DNA from: Thiogranum sp.
Lineage (GTDB): Bacteria > Pseudomonadota > Gammaproteobacteria > DSM-19610
Assembly (NCBI GenBank): GCA_022340245.1
Contig: JAJDOI010000075.1
Location: 1-62,625, forward strand
Reading direction: 5' to 3'
Length of the DNA: 62,625 nucleotides
Part shown: in pieces, positions 25,904 to 37,135 of the stretch
How the letters are laid out: each line of letters begins with the position of its first letter
Numbering within the stretch: the stretch's first letter is position 1
Made by a program: the position numbers and the translations under genes
The notes under the pieces: generated by a model
Database searches by the model: none
What the model saw: the letters and a program-made list of their open reading frames with translations, nothing else
What the model was told of the DNA's origin: nothing

Positions 25904-26401
25904 TCAGCAGAACATTGCGTCGAAGGCAAAACCGGCGCTGCGCTCGGCCTTGGTCGACGCACGGATTTCCAGCACCTCGAATGCAAACACCAGGTGCTTG
26001 CCGGCAAAGGGATGATTGCCATCCAGCGTGATCTGTCCGTCGGCGACGGCAGACACCGTGAAGGTCATGCTGCGACCGTCGGGCAGCTGGCCGTCAACCG
26101 CCTCGCCGGTTTCGGGCATTTCATCGGCGAATTCATCGCTGGGAAGCGTCAGCACCAGTTCGGAACGGCGGAGCCCGTAGCCCTCGTCGGGCGACAGCTC
26201 CAGCGTGACGTGGTCGCCCACCCGGCGGCCTTCCATGGCCAGCTCGACTTTCGGGAACGCCCCGCCATAGCCACCATGCAGATAGACCAGGTCGTCGCCG
26301 TACTGGATCAGGCCGCCCGTGCTGCGGTCTTTCACACTGAACCCCAGGCGAACCACTTTGTCCTGGCACACTTCGCATATATTCTCTTTTTCAATCAACA
26401 T
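25904..26401 (-). CDS. SlyD-like FKBP-type peptidyl-prolyl isomerase with N-terminal CxxC
   Basis: A 165-residue protein. Residues about 13-65 and 125-155 form the split FKBP domain (YLHGGYGGAFPKVELAMEGRRVGD; HPFAGKHLVFAFEVLEIR) with the insert-in-flap chaperone domain between (LSPDEGYG, PDGRSMTFTVSAV). It should act as a cytoplasmic folding helper. Oddities: an extra N-terminal segment with CEVC (Cys9, Cys12), and no His/Cys-rich metal tail, unlike E. coli SlyD. The flap has GAFPKVE where SlyD has SLISGLE, so isomerase activity may be altered. ATG 26401 is chosen; the longer open frame upstream lacks homology. Confidence 0.8.
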   Translation of the reverse strand: MLIEKENICEVCQDKVVRLGFSVKDRSTGGLIQYGDDLVYLHGGYGGAFPKVELAMEGRRVGDHVTLELSPDEGYGLRRSELVLTLPSDEFADEMPETGEAVDGQLPDGRSMTFTVSAVADGQITLDGNHPFAGKHLVFAFEVLEIRASTKAERSAGFAFDAMFC

Positions 26402-26716
26402 ATTATGAACTCTCTTGCATCCGTGGCGGGCTCTGCACGAGGCCGAAAATGCCTGAATACCGGCGCTGCATGGGTCATATGCAAGATTCGCGCTCACCTG
26501 GGCGACGTCGCCCAGGTAGCCAATCATCCAGTCGTACACTGACGAAGCCCCTAAAGTGGTGGGTAAATTGCGCAGGTGTGCTATCTTTACCGGAAGTGGG
26601 TTACCGATTCAGAGTTCTGTCAGAGGAGCTTGATCCGAGGTTCACTTAAAGGAGCTGCGTATCGCTAAGTTACTAGCTGCTCGCATAAATATAACTCAAC
26701 AAGAGGAGACCATGAG
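26402..26716. other. Intergenic region between slyD-like and SCP2 genes
   Basis: A 315-base divergent promoter region. The part nearest the SCP2 gene (about 26600-26700) is less GC-rich and includes CATAAATATAAC at about 26685, a possible -10 area. Two Shine-Dalgarno-like stretches (AAAGGAG at about 26649 and AAGAGGAG at about 26700) are present; only the second serves a gene. No further gene seen. Confidence 0.4.
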
Positions 26717-27109
26717 ATGTCTGACATGTTTTCTGCGGAGTGGATGAACGGGTTCAAGGAACGCTGGAACGCCGACAGTGAACTGGCCGGTGCGCTTGAG
26801 AAAATCGGTTTCAATTCAACGATCGGTTATGGCTTTGACGGGGAAGCAAAACCGCGGGGCTTCATCCGGGTCGAAAACGGCCACGTCGTCGAGGCCGGCG
26901 ACTACTCGGACCAGGACCTGAACTGGGATCTGCGTGCCACGCCGGATAGCTGGACAAAATGGATGAGCAAACCACCCGGCATGATGGGTCTGGGCATGGC
27001 CTATACCTCCCGTAAACTGAAGTTCAACATTGGCGATTACACCGCGATGGTCAAGGACCCGCGCATGGCCGGGCCGTTCATTCGCAGTTTTGCGGTCATG
27101 GGCAGCTGA
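26717..27109 (+). CDS. SCP2 sterol-binding domain protein
   Basis: A 130-residue single SCP2-type domain. The C-terminal pattern YTSRKLKFNIGDYTAMVKDPRMAGPFIRSFAVMG is typical of stand-alone bacterial SCP2 proteins, which bind lipids or acyl-CoA in a hydrophobic tunnel; no specific role is known. The N-terminus MSDMFSAEWMNGFKERWN fits. Translation starts at ATG 26717, with GAGGAG about nine bases upstream; the ATG at 26712 in another frame is too close to it and soon stops. A strong terminator follows. Confidence 0.85.
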   Translation: MSDMFSAEWMNGFKERWNADSELAGALEKIGFNSTIGYGFDGEAKPRGFIRVENGHVVEAGDYSDQDLNWDLRATPDSWTKWMSKPPGMMGLGMAYTSRKLKFNIGDYTAMVKDPRMAGPFIRSFAVMGS

Positions 27110-27146
27110 CGAAGGTCTGTCACCAGGATCGCGTACACAAACGGAC

Positions 27147-27178
27147 AAAAAAACGGCAGCCTCGGCTGCCGTTTTTTT
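27147..27178. terminator. Bidirectional intrinsic terminator
   Basis: CGGCAGC (27154-27160), loop CTCG, GCTGCCG (27165-27171), followed by seven T on the plus strand and preceded by an A-run that gives T on the minus strand. It lies between the SCP2 gene and convergent secF and should serve both. Confidence 0.9.
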
Positions 27179-27281
27179 GCGTGCTCTACCCGTGTCAACC
27201 GGATCAGGCCGAAGGCTGCAAGCCTCACCTCAGAGTGTTTTCAGCCCATAGCGGCCGTTTGGTCGCCTCATCGCCGGCCGG

Positions 27282-28217
27282 TCAGGGCGTCTGGTCGACT
27301 TCCTTGCCTTCCTTGTCGACAGCCATCAGGTCCGCCTTGCTCACCCCGAGGGCCAGCGACAACGCGCCGGCAACGAAAATCGACGAGTAGGTACCGACGA
27401 ACACCCCGACGATCAGCGCCAGGGCGAAAGAATGAATGATTTCGCCGCCGAGCAAAAACAACGCCACCAGTACCAGCATGGTCGTTCCCGAGGTCATCAG
27501 GGTGCGCGACAAGGTCTGGTTGATCGAAGCATTCATAATCTGCGTGGGCGAGCCCTTGCGCATCTTGCGGAAGTTTTCGCGAATGCGGTCAAACACCACG
27601 ATGGTATCGTTGAGCGAGTAGCCTATAACGGCCAGGATAGCGGCAAGCACTGTCAGGTCGAACTCTACCTGGAACAGGGAGAACACACCGAGCGTGATTA
27701 TCACGTCATGGATCAACGCCGCCACCGCGCCCAGCGAAAAGCGATACTCAAAGCGCATCGCCACGTAAATCAGAATACCGATCAACGAGTACAACACCGC
27801 CAAACCGCCCTGCTCGGTGAGTTCACCACCCACCTGCGGACCGACGAATTCCACACGGCGTTTTTCAACCGCGGAATCGGCGCCCTTCAGCGCGGTCATG
27901 ACATCTTCGCTGAGTTTCGCACTGGCTGTGTTGGCACGCGGCGCGATGCGGATCAGGACATCCCGGGCGGTACCGAAATGCTGCACCTGGATGTCGCTGA
28001 AACCCGCCTCTTGCAACACATCGCGGATACCGCCCAGCTCGACGGCATCCGGGTAGGCCACCTCGATCAGTGTGCCGCCGGTGAAATCGATACCGAAACT
28101 CAGACCGCGCGTGAACAGCAGAACCAGCGATATAAGTATCAGAGTTAGCGAGAAGGCCATGGCCAGCTTGCGCTTTCCCATGAAATCGATGTGCGTGCCT
28201 TTATCCAGTATATGCAT
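27282..28217 (-). CDS. secF: Protein translocase subunit SecF
   Basis: A 311-residue inner membrane protein with six membrane segments. TM1 is at about 18-36 and the periplasmic P1 domain follows (GIDFTGGTLIEV start). The conserved VGPQVGGEL and the GYSLNDTIVVFDRIRENFR segment between TM4 and TM5 are intact. With SecD and YajC it forms the proton-driven accessory complex of Sec export. It starts 13 bases after secD and is the last gene of queA-tgt-yajC-secD-secF. Its length is normal. Confidence 0.97.
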   Translation of the reverse strand: MHILDKGTHIDFMGKRKLAMAFSLTLILISLVLLFTRGLSFGIDFTGGTLIEVAYPDAVELGGIRDVLQEAGFSDIQVQHFGTARDVLIRIAPRANTASAKLSEDVMTALKGADSAVEKRRVEFVGPQVGGELTEQGGLAVLYSLIGILIYVAMRFEYRFSLGAVAALIHDVIITLGVFSLFQVEFDLTVLAAILAVIGYSLNDTIVVFDRIRENFRKMRKGSPTQIMNASINQTLSRTLMTSGTTMLVLVALFLLGGEIIHSFALALIVGVFVGTYSSIFVAGALSLALGVSKADLMAVDKEGKEVDQTP

Positions 28218-28230
28218 GAGACTTTCCAGG

Positions 28231-30084
28231 TTATATCGGCAAACGCTGCAAGCGGCGTCCGCCGTAAGCCAAGTTTATCACCGCACGAGTACCCATGATG
28301 GCGGTAAACATCGAGGTGATGATGCCCAGCGACAAGGTGACCGCGAAGCCCTTGATCGGCCCGGTACCGAAGCTGAACAACACGATACCCGCGATCAGCG
28401 TCGTCACGTTGGCATCGGCAATGGTCGAGAACGCCTTGGAATAGCCGGCATGGATACTTGCCTGCGGTGTGTTGCCGTTGCGCAGTTCTTCGCGGATGCG
28501 CTCGAAGATAAGCACATTGGCGTCAACCGCCATACCCACCGTCAGCACGATACCGGCGATACCCGGCATGGTCAGCGTCGCCTGCAACATTGACAGCAGC
28601 GCCACGATCAGCACCAGGTTGAAAGCCAGCGCGAGGTCCGCCACCAGGCCGAACACCTTGTAGTACAAGCCCATAAACACCAGCACCAGGCAGAAGCCGA
28701 TCACCACCGACTCGAAACCCTGTTCGATGTTTTCCGCGCCCAGGCTGGGGCCCACTGTACGTTCCTCGATAATGCGGATGGGGGCCGCCAGCGCGCCCGA
28801 GCGCAGCAGCAGCGCCAGTTCGTGCGCTTCCTGCGGGCTGTCCAGGCCGGTGGTCTGGAACTTCTTGCTGAACACATCACGGATGGTGGCGACACTGATA
28901 ATTTCTTCGACCTGGTGGTTGCTGATCACCGGTTTGCCATCGACGATGCGCGATGTGGTCTTGTTTTCGATGAACACCACCGCCATCGGCTTGCCGACAT
29001 TTTCCTTGGTGAATTCGAGCATCTTCCGCGCGCCCTTGCCATCCAGGGTCACCGAAACCTGCGGACTGCCGCTGTTGTTGTCGAAACCCGAGCGCGCATT
29101 GATGATCTGGTCACCGGTGACGATGACGCGGCTTTTCAACAGGTAGGGTCGGCCATCGCGAGTCTTGTAAAGTCGCGAACCGGCGGGCACCTTGCCGTTG
29201 AGCGCCGCCTCGACATCGTGCTGGGTGTCGACGGCGCGGTACTCCAGCGTAGCGGTGGCACCGAGGATACGCTTGGCCGCAGCCGTGTCCTGGACACCCG
29301 GCAGCTCCACCACCACGCGCCGGTCGCCCTGCTGCTGAATGATAGGCTCGGCAACCCCCAGCTCGTTGACGCGATTGCGCAGCGTGGTAATGTTCTGCTG
29401 CAGGGCGAGCTTGCGGGTCTCGCGCATTTCGTTTTCGCTCAAGGTGATGTCCAGCACGTAGCTGTCACCCTGGTCGACCTCCTTCAGCTGCAGGTCGCGG
29501 TACTCGTCATGGATACGCTCCTCACCCTTGGTGCGGTCTTCGGCACTGCGGAACTTGATCGCCAGTTTGTCGCTGCTGGGGCGAATGCTGATATAGCGCA
29601 CCTTGGCCTCGCGCAATACCGTGCGCAGGTCCGACGAATAGCGCTCCAGCGCCTTCTGAATGGCGGCATCCATATCCACTTCCATCAGGAAGTGCACGCC
29701 ACCGCGCAGGTCCAGGCCCAGGTACATGGGCTGGGCCCCGATGTCCTGCAACCAGCGCGGCGTCGAGGGCGCGAGGTTAAGCGCAACAACGTAGTCGTTT
29801 CCCAGGGCCTCCTTGATAACATCCGCGGCGGCCAACTGGTCCTCGGTATTGTTGAAACGAACCAATAACCGGTTCTGACCGGCTTCGATGGCCTTGCTCT
29901 TCAGCTTGCTGTCGGCCAAGCGGGTTTCCACCAGTCCCTGAACCGTGTCCGGCAGCGGCGTGCCGCGCGCAGAAGAGATCTGTACCGCCGGGTCCTCCCC
30001 GTAGAGATTGGGCAAGGCATAGAGAATGCCCACTACGAGAAACACGGCTATAAGAAGATACTTCCAGGCGGGATACTGGTTCAT
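28231..30084 (-). CDS. secD: Protein translocase subunit SecD
   Basis: A 617-residue inner membrane protein. TM1 is at about 7-25 (WKYLLIAVFLVVGILYALPNLYG). The large periplasmic P1 domain includes GLDLRGGVHFLMEVD, and the C-terminal half has five membrane segments with the GMAVDANVLIFERIREELR motif. It uses the proton gradient to pull proteins across through SecYEG. ATG 30084 is chosen because the open frame further upstream overlaps yajC and shows no SecD homology. It follows yajC by 25 bases. Confidence 0.97.
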   Translation of the reverse strand: MNQYPAWKYLLIAVFLVVGILYALPNLYGEDPAVQISSARGTPLPDTVQGLVETRLADSKLKSKAIEAGQNRLLVRFNNTEDQLAAADVIKEALGNDYVVALNLAPSTPRWLQDIGAQPMYLGLDLRGGVHFLMEVDMDAAIQKALERYSSDLRTVLREAKVRYISIRPSSDKLAIKFRSAEDRTKGEERIHDEYRDLQLKEVDQGDSYVLDITLSENEMRETRKLALQQNITTLRNRVNELGVAEPIIQQQGDRRVVVELPGVQDTAAAKRILGATATLEYRAVDTQHDVEAALNGKVPAGSRLYKTRDGRPYLLKSRVIVTGDQIINARSGFDNNSGSPQVSVTLDGKGARKMLEFTKENVGKPMAVVFIENKTTSRIVDGKPVISNHQVEEIISVATIRDVFSKKFQTTGLDSPQEAHELALLLRSGALAAPIRIIEERTVGPSLGAENIEQGFESVVIGFCLVLVFMGLYYKVFGLVADLALAFNLVLIVALLSMLQATLTMPGIAGIVLTVGMAVDANVLIFERIREELRNGNTPQASIHAGYSKAFSTIADANVTTLIAGIVLFSFGTGPIKGFAVTLSLGIITSMFTAIMGTRAVINLAYGGRRLQRLPI

Positions 30085-30109
30085 GGTTAGATTCGATCTG
30101 CGGGAGTTA

Positions 30110-30436
30110 TTAAAGTTCTTTGCCGGTGCCCTTGGGCATGAGGGTGGCGACAGCCTGTTTCTGCACCTTGACCTCGACGTTGTCGGCCACCTTGAGCTGC
30201 ACGAAGTTCTCGCCGACAGCGGTAATCCGGCCCAGCAGTCCGCCGTTGGTGACCACCTCGTCGCCCTTGGCGAGGCCGTCGACCATTTTCTTGTGTTCCT
30301 TGGCACGCTTGGTCTGCGGGCGGATCAGAAGAAAATAGAACACCACGAAAATCAGTACGAGTGGCAAGAAACTCATGAGGTCCGGCTGCCCCTGGGCGGG
30401 CGCTGCAGCCAGCGCATCACTGATGAAGAAACTCAT
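30110..30436 (-). CDS. yajC: Preprotein translocase subunit YajC
   Basis: A 108-residue protein with one membrane segment (LPLVLIFVVFYFLLIRPQTKRAKEH, residues about 24-46) followed by the YajC cytoplasmic beta domain (GDEVVTNGGLLGRITAVGENFVQLKVAD). It is the small partner of SecDF. The N-terminal SDALAAAPAQGQP segment is periplasmic. It lies 104 bases after tgt, in the usual order. Confidence 0.95.
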   Translation of the reverse strand: MSFFISDALAAAPAQGQPDLMSFLPLVLIFVVFYFLLIRPQTKRAKEHKKMVDGLAKGDEVVTNGGLLGRITAVGENFVQLKVADNVEVKVQKQAVATLMPKGTGKEL

Positions 30437-30540
30437 ATCACTTTCCCTTAAATATTGTTTCGATTCTCGAGGAACCCCTGTGATCCACCGCGACCTGACC
30501 CGTCAGGCAATCGGGATCCCCCTGACTTAAAAAGGCGACA

Positions 30541-32692
<2,152 letters not shown>

Positions 32693-32748
32693 GGCGCGGC
32701 ATGGTACCACAGGGCCGCGGCCCGACCGGGCCGCCGGGAATTCCTGTA

Positions 32749-32776
32749 TTGCGGCGGCCGGCGGAATCCTTATACT
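32749..32776 (+). promoter_or_regulatory. Sigma-70 promoter of tRNA-Leu
   Basis: TTGCGG (32749-32754), a 16-base spacer and TATACT (32771-32776), followed by a GC-rich discriminator (GGCGCG) and the tRNA 13 bases later. The GC-rich discriminator is typical of stringently controlled stable-RNA promoters. Confidence 0.75.
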
Positions 32777-32789
32777 GGCGCGTTCCCTC

Positions 32790-32876
32790 GCCGGGGTGGC
32801 GGAACTGGTAGACGCGCCGGATTCAAAATCCGGTTCTGGCAACAGAGTGTGGGTTCGATTCCCACCCTCGGCACCA
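32790..32876 (+). tRNA. tRNA-Leu (anticodon CAA)
   Basis: An 87-base type II tRNA. The acceptor stem GCCGGGG pairs with CCTCGGC with one G-U pair, followed by discriminator A and an encoded CCA. The anticodon arm CCGGA-TTCAAAA-TCCGG gives anticodon CAA at 32824-32826. A long variable arm and a GGTTCGATTCC T-arm are present. It reads UUG leucine codons. Confidence 0.97.
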
Positions 32877-32969
32877 CGAATCGTTCCATGAATAAATTGT
32901 AATGCTGCGGGCATGCGGTCAGTACACGCAGTTGACTATACTGGCCGCGCTATGTGAGCCTCATCCCCC

Positions 32970-33647
32970 ATGCGCATCCTGCTTGTAGAAGACGACGCCG
33001 GTACCGCGGCCTATATCATCAAGGGCCTCAAGGAAAGCGGCCACGTGATCGACCACGCCGCCGACGGACGCGACGGCTGGCACCTGGCCAGAGAAAACGA
33101 CTACGACGTGCTGATCGTGGACCGTATGCTGCCCGCACAGGACGGACTGTCACTGATCCAGGCACTGCGCGCGGCCAGCGACAAGACGCCGATCCTGGTG
33201 CTGAGCGCGCTGGCCGAAGTCGGCGACCGGGTGGAGGGCCTGCGTGCCGGTGCCGACGATTACCTGGTCAAGCCGTTCGCCTTCGCCGAACTGCTGGCGC
33301 GGCTCGACGCTTTGTTGCGGCGGGCCGACGCGGACAGTGCCGAAACCACCCTGTGCGTCGGCGATCTGAAAGTCGACCTGCTGGCGCGCAGCGTCGAACG
33401 CGCCGGCAAACGCCTGGATCTGCAACCGCGCGAATTCCGCCTGCTGGAATACCTGATGCGTCACGCCGGCCAGGTGGTAACGCGCACCATGCTGCTGGAG
33501 AACGTCTGGGACTACCACTTCGACCCGCAGACCAACGTCATCGACGTCCACGTCAGTCGTCTGCGCAGCAAAATCGACAAGGGATTCGACACCCCCATGC
33601 TGCACACCGTGCGCGGCGCCGGCTACCGCCTGAAAGCCGGCGATTGA
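32970..33647 (+). CDS. OmpR-family response regulator (QseB/CusR-like)
   Basis: A 225-residue two-domain regulator. The receiver (1-115) has the acidic pair Glu7/Asp8/Asp9, phosphorylation site Asp51 (LIVDRMLP), and the conserved Lys in GADDYLVKPFAFAELLARL. The C-terminal winged helix (about 128-222) ends in VHVSRLRSKIDKGFDTPMLHTVRGAGYRL. The subfamily resembles QseB/CusR regulators. The stop overlaps the kinase ATG by one base (TGATG), so they form a pair. Targets are unknown; the Bat operon downstream is a nearby candidate. Confidence 0.93.
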   Translation: MRILLVEDDAGTAAYIIKGLKESGHVIDHAADGRDGWHLARENDYDVLIVDRMLPAQDGLSLIQALRAASDKTPILVLSALAEVGDRVEGLRAGADDYLVKPFAFAELLARLDALLRRADADSAETTLCVGDLKVDLLARSVERAGKRLDLQPREFRLLEYLMRHAGQVVTRTMLLENVWDYHFDPQTNVIDVHVSRLRSKIDKGFDTPMLHTVRGAGYRLKAGD

Positions 33648-35011
33648 TGGCCACCCGCTTTCTGCGCAGCTCCACGTTTCGCCTCGCGCTGCTGTACATG
33701 CTGCTGTTCAGCACCTCGGTGCTGATGCTGCTGGGTTTCATCTACTGGTCGACGGTGTCGTATATCTCCGCGCAAACGGACGAAACCATCGACATCGAAA
33801 TTCTCGACCTCACCGAGCGCTACCGCAATGCCGGTCTCTCCGGCCTGACGCAGTTGCTGAGCGAACGCCTGTCGCGGCGCCCCGCGGGGGCCTCGGTGTA
33901 CCTGCTCACCGACAAGGACCTGGCCCCCCTGGTGGGCAACCTCGACCGCTGGCCGCTGGGGGCGGATATCAAAAACGGCTGGCTGGAATTCACGCTGGAA
34001 AATGCCGGTGGCACTGACACCAGCGAGCACCAGGCCCGGGCCCGCGTGTTCCGACTGTCCGGAGGCTTCATATTGCTGGTCGGCCGGGATATCCACGACC
34101 TCGAAATCACCAAACGCCGCATTATCGCCACCCTGTTGTGGGGCCTGGCCATCATGCTGGTGCTCGGCGGTATCGGCAGTGTCATGATGGGACGCAGCAC
34201 ACTGCGACGTATCGAAGCCATCAACGAGACCAGTCGGGAAATCATGTCGGGCGATCTCTCGCGGCGCGTGCCAAGCCGCAATACCGGTGATGACTTTGAC
34301 GTGCTCGCCGACAACCTCAACAACATGCTGAACCAGATCGAGTCGCTCATGGAAAGCGTGCGACGTGTGTCGGACAATATCGCCCACGACCTGCGCACGC
34401 CGCTGGCGCGCCTGCGTAACCGGCTGGAAGAACTCAGCCTTGACGTCGAGCAATCCGATAACCGCCGCGCGACCGTCGAGCAGGCGCTGGAGGAAGCCGA
34501 CGGTCTGCTGAACACCTTCAACGCTCTGCTGCGCATTGCGCGCATCGAATCGCATGACACCCGTGCCGGCTTCGCGGACATCGATATCGCTGCACTGGTG
34601 GGTGATGTCGTGGAACTCTATGAACCGCTTGCCGAAGAGAAACGCCTGCGTCTGGCGACCAGCCTGGATGTCCGGCCGGTATTCGAGGGCGACCGCGACC
34701 TGCTCTTCCAGGCACTTGCCAACCTGCTCGACAACGCCATCAAGTATGCCCCCCCGCGAAGCGAGATCAGTTGCCGCCTGGAAGCCGCCGATGACGGTGC
34801 CCGCCTGGTGCTGAGCGACAAGGGCCCCGGCATCCCCGCCTCGCAGCGCGACAACGTCTTCCAGCGTTTCTTCCGCCTGGAGCAGAGTCGCACCACGCCC
34901 GGTAACGGCCTGGGCATGAGCCTGGTCCAGGCGGTCATGCAATTGCATCACCTGCGCCTCGAGTTGCACGATAACGAACCCGGTCTGAAAGTCGTCATCG
35001 CGTTCCCCTGA
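33647..35011 (+). CDS. Sensor histidine kinase, partner of the OmpR-type regulator
   Basis: A 454-residue membrane kinase. TM1 is at about 13-40 and TM2 at about 158-182, with a periplasmic sensor of roughly 115 residues between. HAMP is at about 183-235. The H-box is VSDNIAHDLRTPLARL (His247); the N-box NLLDNAIKYAPP and the G-boxes DKGPGIP and GNGLGMSL are present. The periplasmic domain has no Cys or His cluster, so a metal ligand is not obvious. The start is ATG 33647, overlapping the regulator's stop. Confidence 0.93.
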   Translation: MATRFLRSSTFRLALLYMLLFSTSVLMLLGFIYWSTVSYISAQTDETIDIEILDLTERYRNAGLSGLTQLLSERLSRRPAGASVYLLTDKDLAPLVGNLDRWPLGADIKNGWLEFTLENAGGTDTSEHQARARVFRLSGGFILLVGRDIHDLEITKRRIIATLLWGLAIMLVLGGIGSVMMGRSTLRRIEAINETSREIMSGDLSRRVPSRNTGDDFDVLADNLNNMLNQIESLMESVRRVSDNIAHDLRTPLARLRNRLEELSLDVEQSDNRRATVEQALEEADGLLNTFNALLRIARIESHDTRAGFADIDIAALVGDVVELYEPLAEEKRLRLATSLDVRPVFEGDRDLLFQALANLLDNAIKYAPPRSEISCRLEAADDGARLVLSDKGPGIPASQRDNVFQRFFRLEQSRTTPGNGLGMSLVQAVMQLHHLRLELHDNEPGLKVVIAFP

Positions 35012-35018
35012 ACCGCTA

Positions 35019-35038
35019 CGGCGGGCCGCGGCCCGCCG
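35019..35038 (+). terminator. Strong hairpin after the two-component pair
   Basis: A perfect 20-base GC inverted repeat (arm CGGCGGGCCG) begins eight bases after the kinase stop. It is followed by CAGGCTTTATTA, a poor T-run. It probably separates the two-component genes from the MoxR/Bat operon. Confidence 0.55.
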
Positions 35039-35159
35039 CAGGCTTTATTACAAAACTTTAATCCTGCGGAAAGATTCCAGTAAGGCGCCGTTCTGTACCG
35101 TTGCTGCCAGACTCCTCAGTTGTGTTTCACGACAACACCGCCACCAAAGAGGTAAAGGC

Positions 35160-36170
35160 ATGAACTCCGAAACCGCCCGGCAAACCGCTCTGACACCCGC
35201 AAATACGCCCCGGGAAGCCTTCCAGGACCTGTGCCGGGAACTGGAAACCTGCATCATCGGGCAGGACAAGCTGGTCGAACACCTGCTGATCGCCCTGCTT
35301 GCGGACGGCCACTTGCTGGTGGAAGGCGCGCCGGGGCTCGCCAAGACCACCGCCATCAAGGAGCTGGCGAGCCGTATCGAGGGCGATTTTCACCGCCTGC
35401 AGTTCACCCCTGACCTGCTCCCGGGCGATCTCACCGGCACCGATATCTACCGTCCGCAAAGCGGTGCCTTCGAGTTCCAGCGCGGACCGATTTTCCACAA
35501 CCTGATCCTCGCCGACGAAATCAACCGCGCACCCGCCAAAGTGCAGTCGGCATTGCTCGAAGCCATGGGCGAACACCAGATCACGGTCGGCCAGACCACC
35601 TACAGGCTGCCGCGCCTGTTTCTGGTGATGGCGACCCAGAATCCGATCGAGCACGAGGGCACCTACCCGCTGCCGGAAGCCCAGCTCGACCGCTTCCTGA
35701 TGCACCTGCGCATCGATTATCCGCAGGCCGCCGCCGAGAAACGTATTCTTGAGCTGGCGCGCCGGCGCGCGCAGTCCGAGGCGAGCGCGCCTGCGCCCAA
35801 CCGGCCGCTGCTGACCCAGGAACAGATCTTCGATGCGCGCCAGCAGGTGCTGGCCATGCACATGGCAGCCCCGGTGGAAGAGTACCTGGTACAACTGCTA
35901 CTGGCGTCGCGCTCGCCCGCACCTTATGGCGACGATCTGGCGCGCTGGATCAGTTATGGCGCAAGCCCGCGTGGCACCATCGCCCTGGACCGTTGCGCAC
36001 GCGCGCGCGCCTGGCTGCAGGGACGCGACTTTGTCTCGCCGCAGGACGTGCAGTCGGTGGCTTTCGAGACTCTGCGCCACCGCATCCTGCTGTCTTTCGA
36101 AGCCGAGGCCGAGGGCATCGACAGCGACCGTGTCATCGACGAACTGATTCAGCGCGTGCCGGTGTCGTGA
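35160..36170 (+). CDS. MoxR-family AAA+ ATPase
   Basis: A 336-residue ATPase. Walker A is EGAPGLAKT (about residues 57-65), Walker B LILADEINRAP (about 115-125), and the ATQNPIEHEGTYPLPEAQLDRFL segment holds sensor 1 and the Arg finger region. The C-terminal lid domain ends at about 330. MoxR proteins act as chaperones with von Willebrand A partners, which follow here. The stop overlaps the next ATG (TGATG). AGAGG and AAAGG precede the start. Confidence 0.95.
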   Translation: MNSETARQTALTPANTPREAFQDLCRELETCIIGQDKLVEHLLIALLADGHLLVEGAPGLAKTTAIKELASRIEGDFHRLQFTPDLLPGDLTGTDIYRPQSGAFEFQRGPIFHNLILADEINRAPAKVQSALLEAMGEHQITVGQTTYRLPRLFLVMATQNPIEHEGTYPLPEAQLDRFLMHLRIDYPQAAAEKRILELARRRAQSEASAPAPNRPLLTQEQIFDARQQVLAMHMAAPVEEYLVQLLLASRSPAPYGDDLARWISYGASPRGTIALDRCARARAWLQGRDFVSPQDVQSVAFETLRHRILLSFEAEAEGIDSDRVIDELIQRVPVS

Positions 36171-37135
36171 TGCAGACGGTCGCGCGAACCTCAGCGAAAC
36201 CGGCCGTCCCGGATGGCATTCATCCTCATAGCGACGAACTGATTCGTTTGCGCCTGCTGGCCCGTGACCTGCTGTTGCGCCCGCGGCAGCCGGCCCGCAG
36301 CGTTGTTGCCGGCGGCCACCATTCGCGCTTTCGCGGGCGCGGCATGGACTACCTCGAGTCACGCGGTTACCAGGCCGGCGACGATATCCGCAACATGGAC
36401 TGGCGTGTCACTGCGCGCTCCGGGCGCGCCCACGTCAAGGTCTACCAGGAAGAACGCGAACGCCCGGTGGTGTTGATGGTGGATCTGGGACCGGGGATGT
36501 TTTTCGCCACCAGGGGTGCGTTCAAATCGATTATCGCGGCACGCGCGGCGGCATTGATCGCCTGGGCCGCCGTCCACAGCGGTGACCGGATCGGCGCGCT
36601 GTTGTACCACGGCAAGCACCGCGAGTTGCGCCCGGCGGGCGGCCAGCGCGGTGCGCTGCAGCTGATCCGGGCGCTGGTCGAGGCTGCCGACCCGGCAAAC
36701 GCCGCACTATCCGCCCGGGACACCCTCAACGCGGCCCTGCTGCGTCTGCGCCGCGTGGTCCGACCGGGCAGCCAGGTTTTCATCTTCAGCGATTTCTATA
36801 ACACCGACGCCGGCAGCAAACAGCACCTGCAATTCCTGCGCCGGCACAACGACGTCATTGCCTGCCAGATCCTCGACCGGCTGGAACTGCAGCCCCCGCC
36901 TCCAGGACGCTACGCCGTGCGCTACGGCGAACGCCAGGGCATTCTGGACACCCGCTCGGAAAGCCGTCGCCGCGCCTGGCTGGAGCACTTCGCCGCGCGC
37001 CGCGAGGCGGCCGAGACGTTGATGCAGCAGTGCGCGATACCCCTGATCCGGCTGACCACCGACGAGGACGTCCCGAGCGCGCTGCGCAGTGCGCTATCGC
37101 GCCCCGCGCACACGCCGGCGGAGCACGCTGCATGA
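36170..37135 (+). CDS. DUF58 domain protein of the Bat operon
   Basis: A 321-residue protein with the DUF58 core: RFRGRGMDYLESRGYQAGDDIRNMDWRVTARSGRAHVKVYQEERERPV at about residues 53-100, followed by a VWA-like half (VLMVDLGPGMFF; QVFIFSDFYN). The MIDAS-like motif is degenerate (DLGPGM rather than DxSxS). It is cytoplasmic by sequence. Overlaps at both ends (1 base with moxR, 4 bases with the DUF4381 gene) place it firmly in the operon. Confidence 0.93.
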   Translation: MQTVARTSAKPAVPDGIHPHSDELIRLRLLARDLLLRPRQPARSVVAGGHHSRFRGRGMDYLESRGYQAGDDIRNMDWRVTARSGRAHVKVYQEERERPVVLMVDLGPGMFFATRGAFKSIIAARAAALIAWAAVHSGDRIGALLYHGKHRELRPAGGQRGALQLIRALVEAADPANAALSARDTLNAALLRLRRVVRPGSQVFIFSDFYNTDAGSKQHLQFLRRHNDVIACQILDRLELQPPPPGRYAVRYGERQGILDTRSESRRRAWLEHFAARREAAETLMQQCAIPLIRLTTDEDVPSALRSALSRPAHTPAEHAA

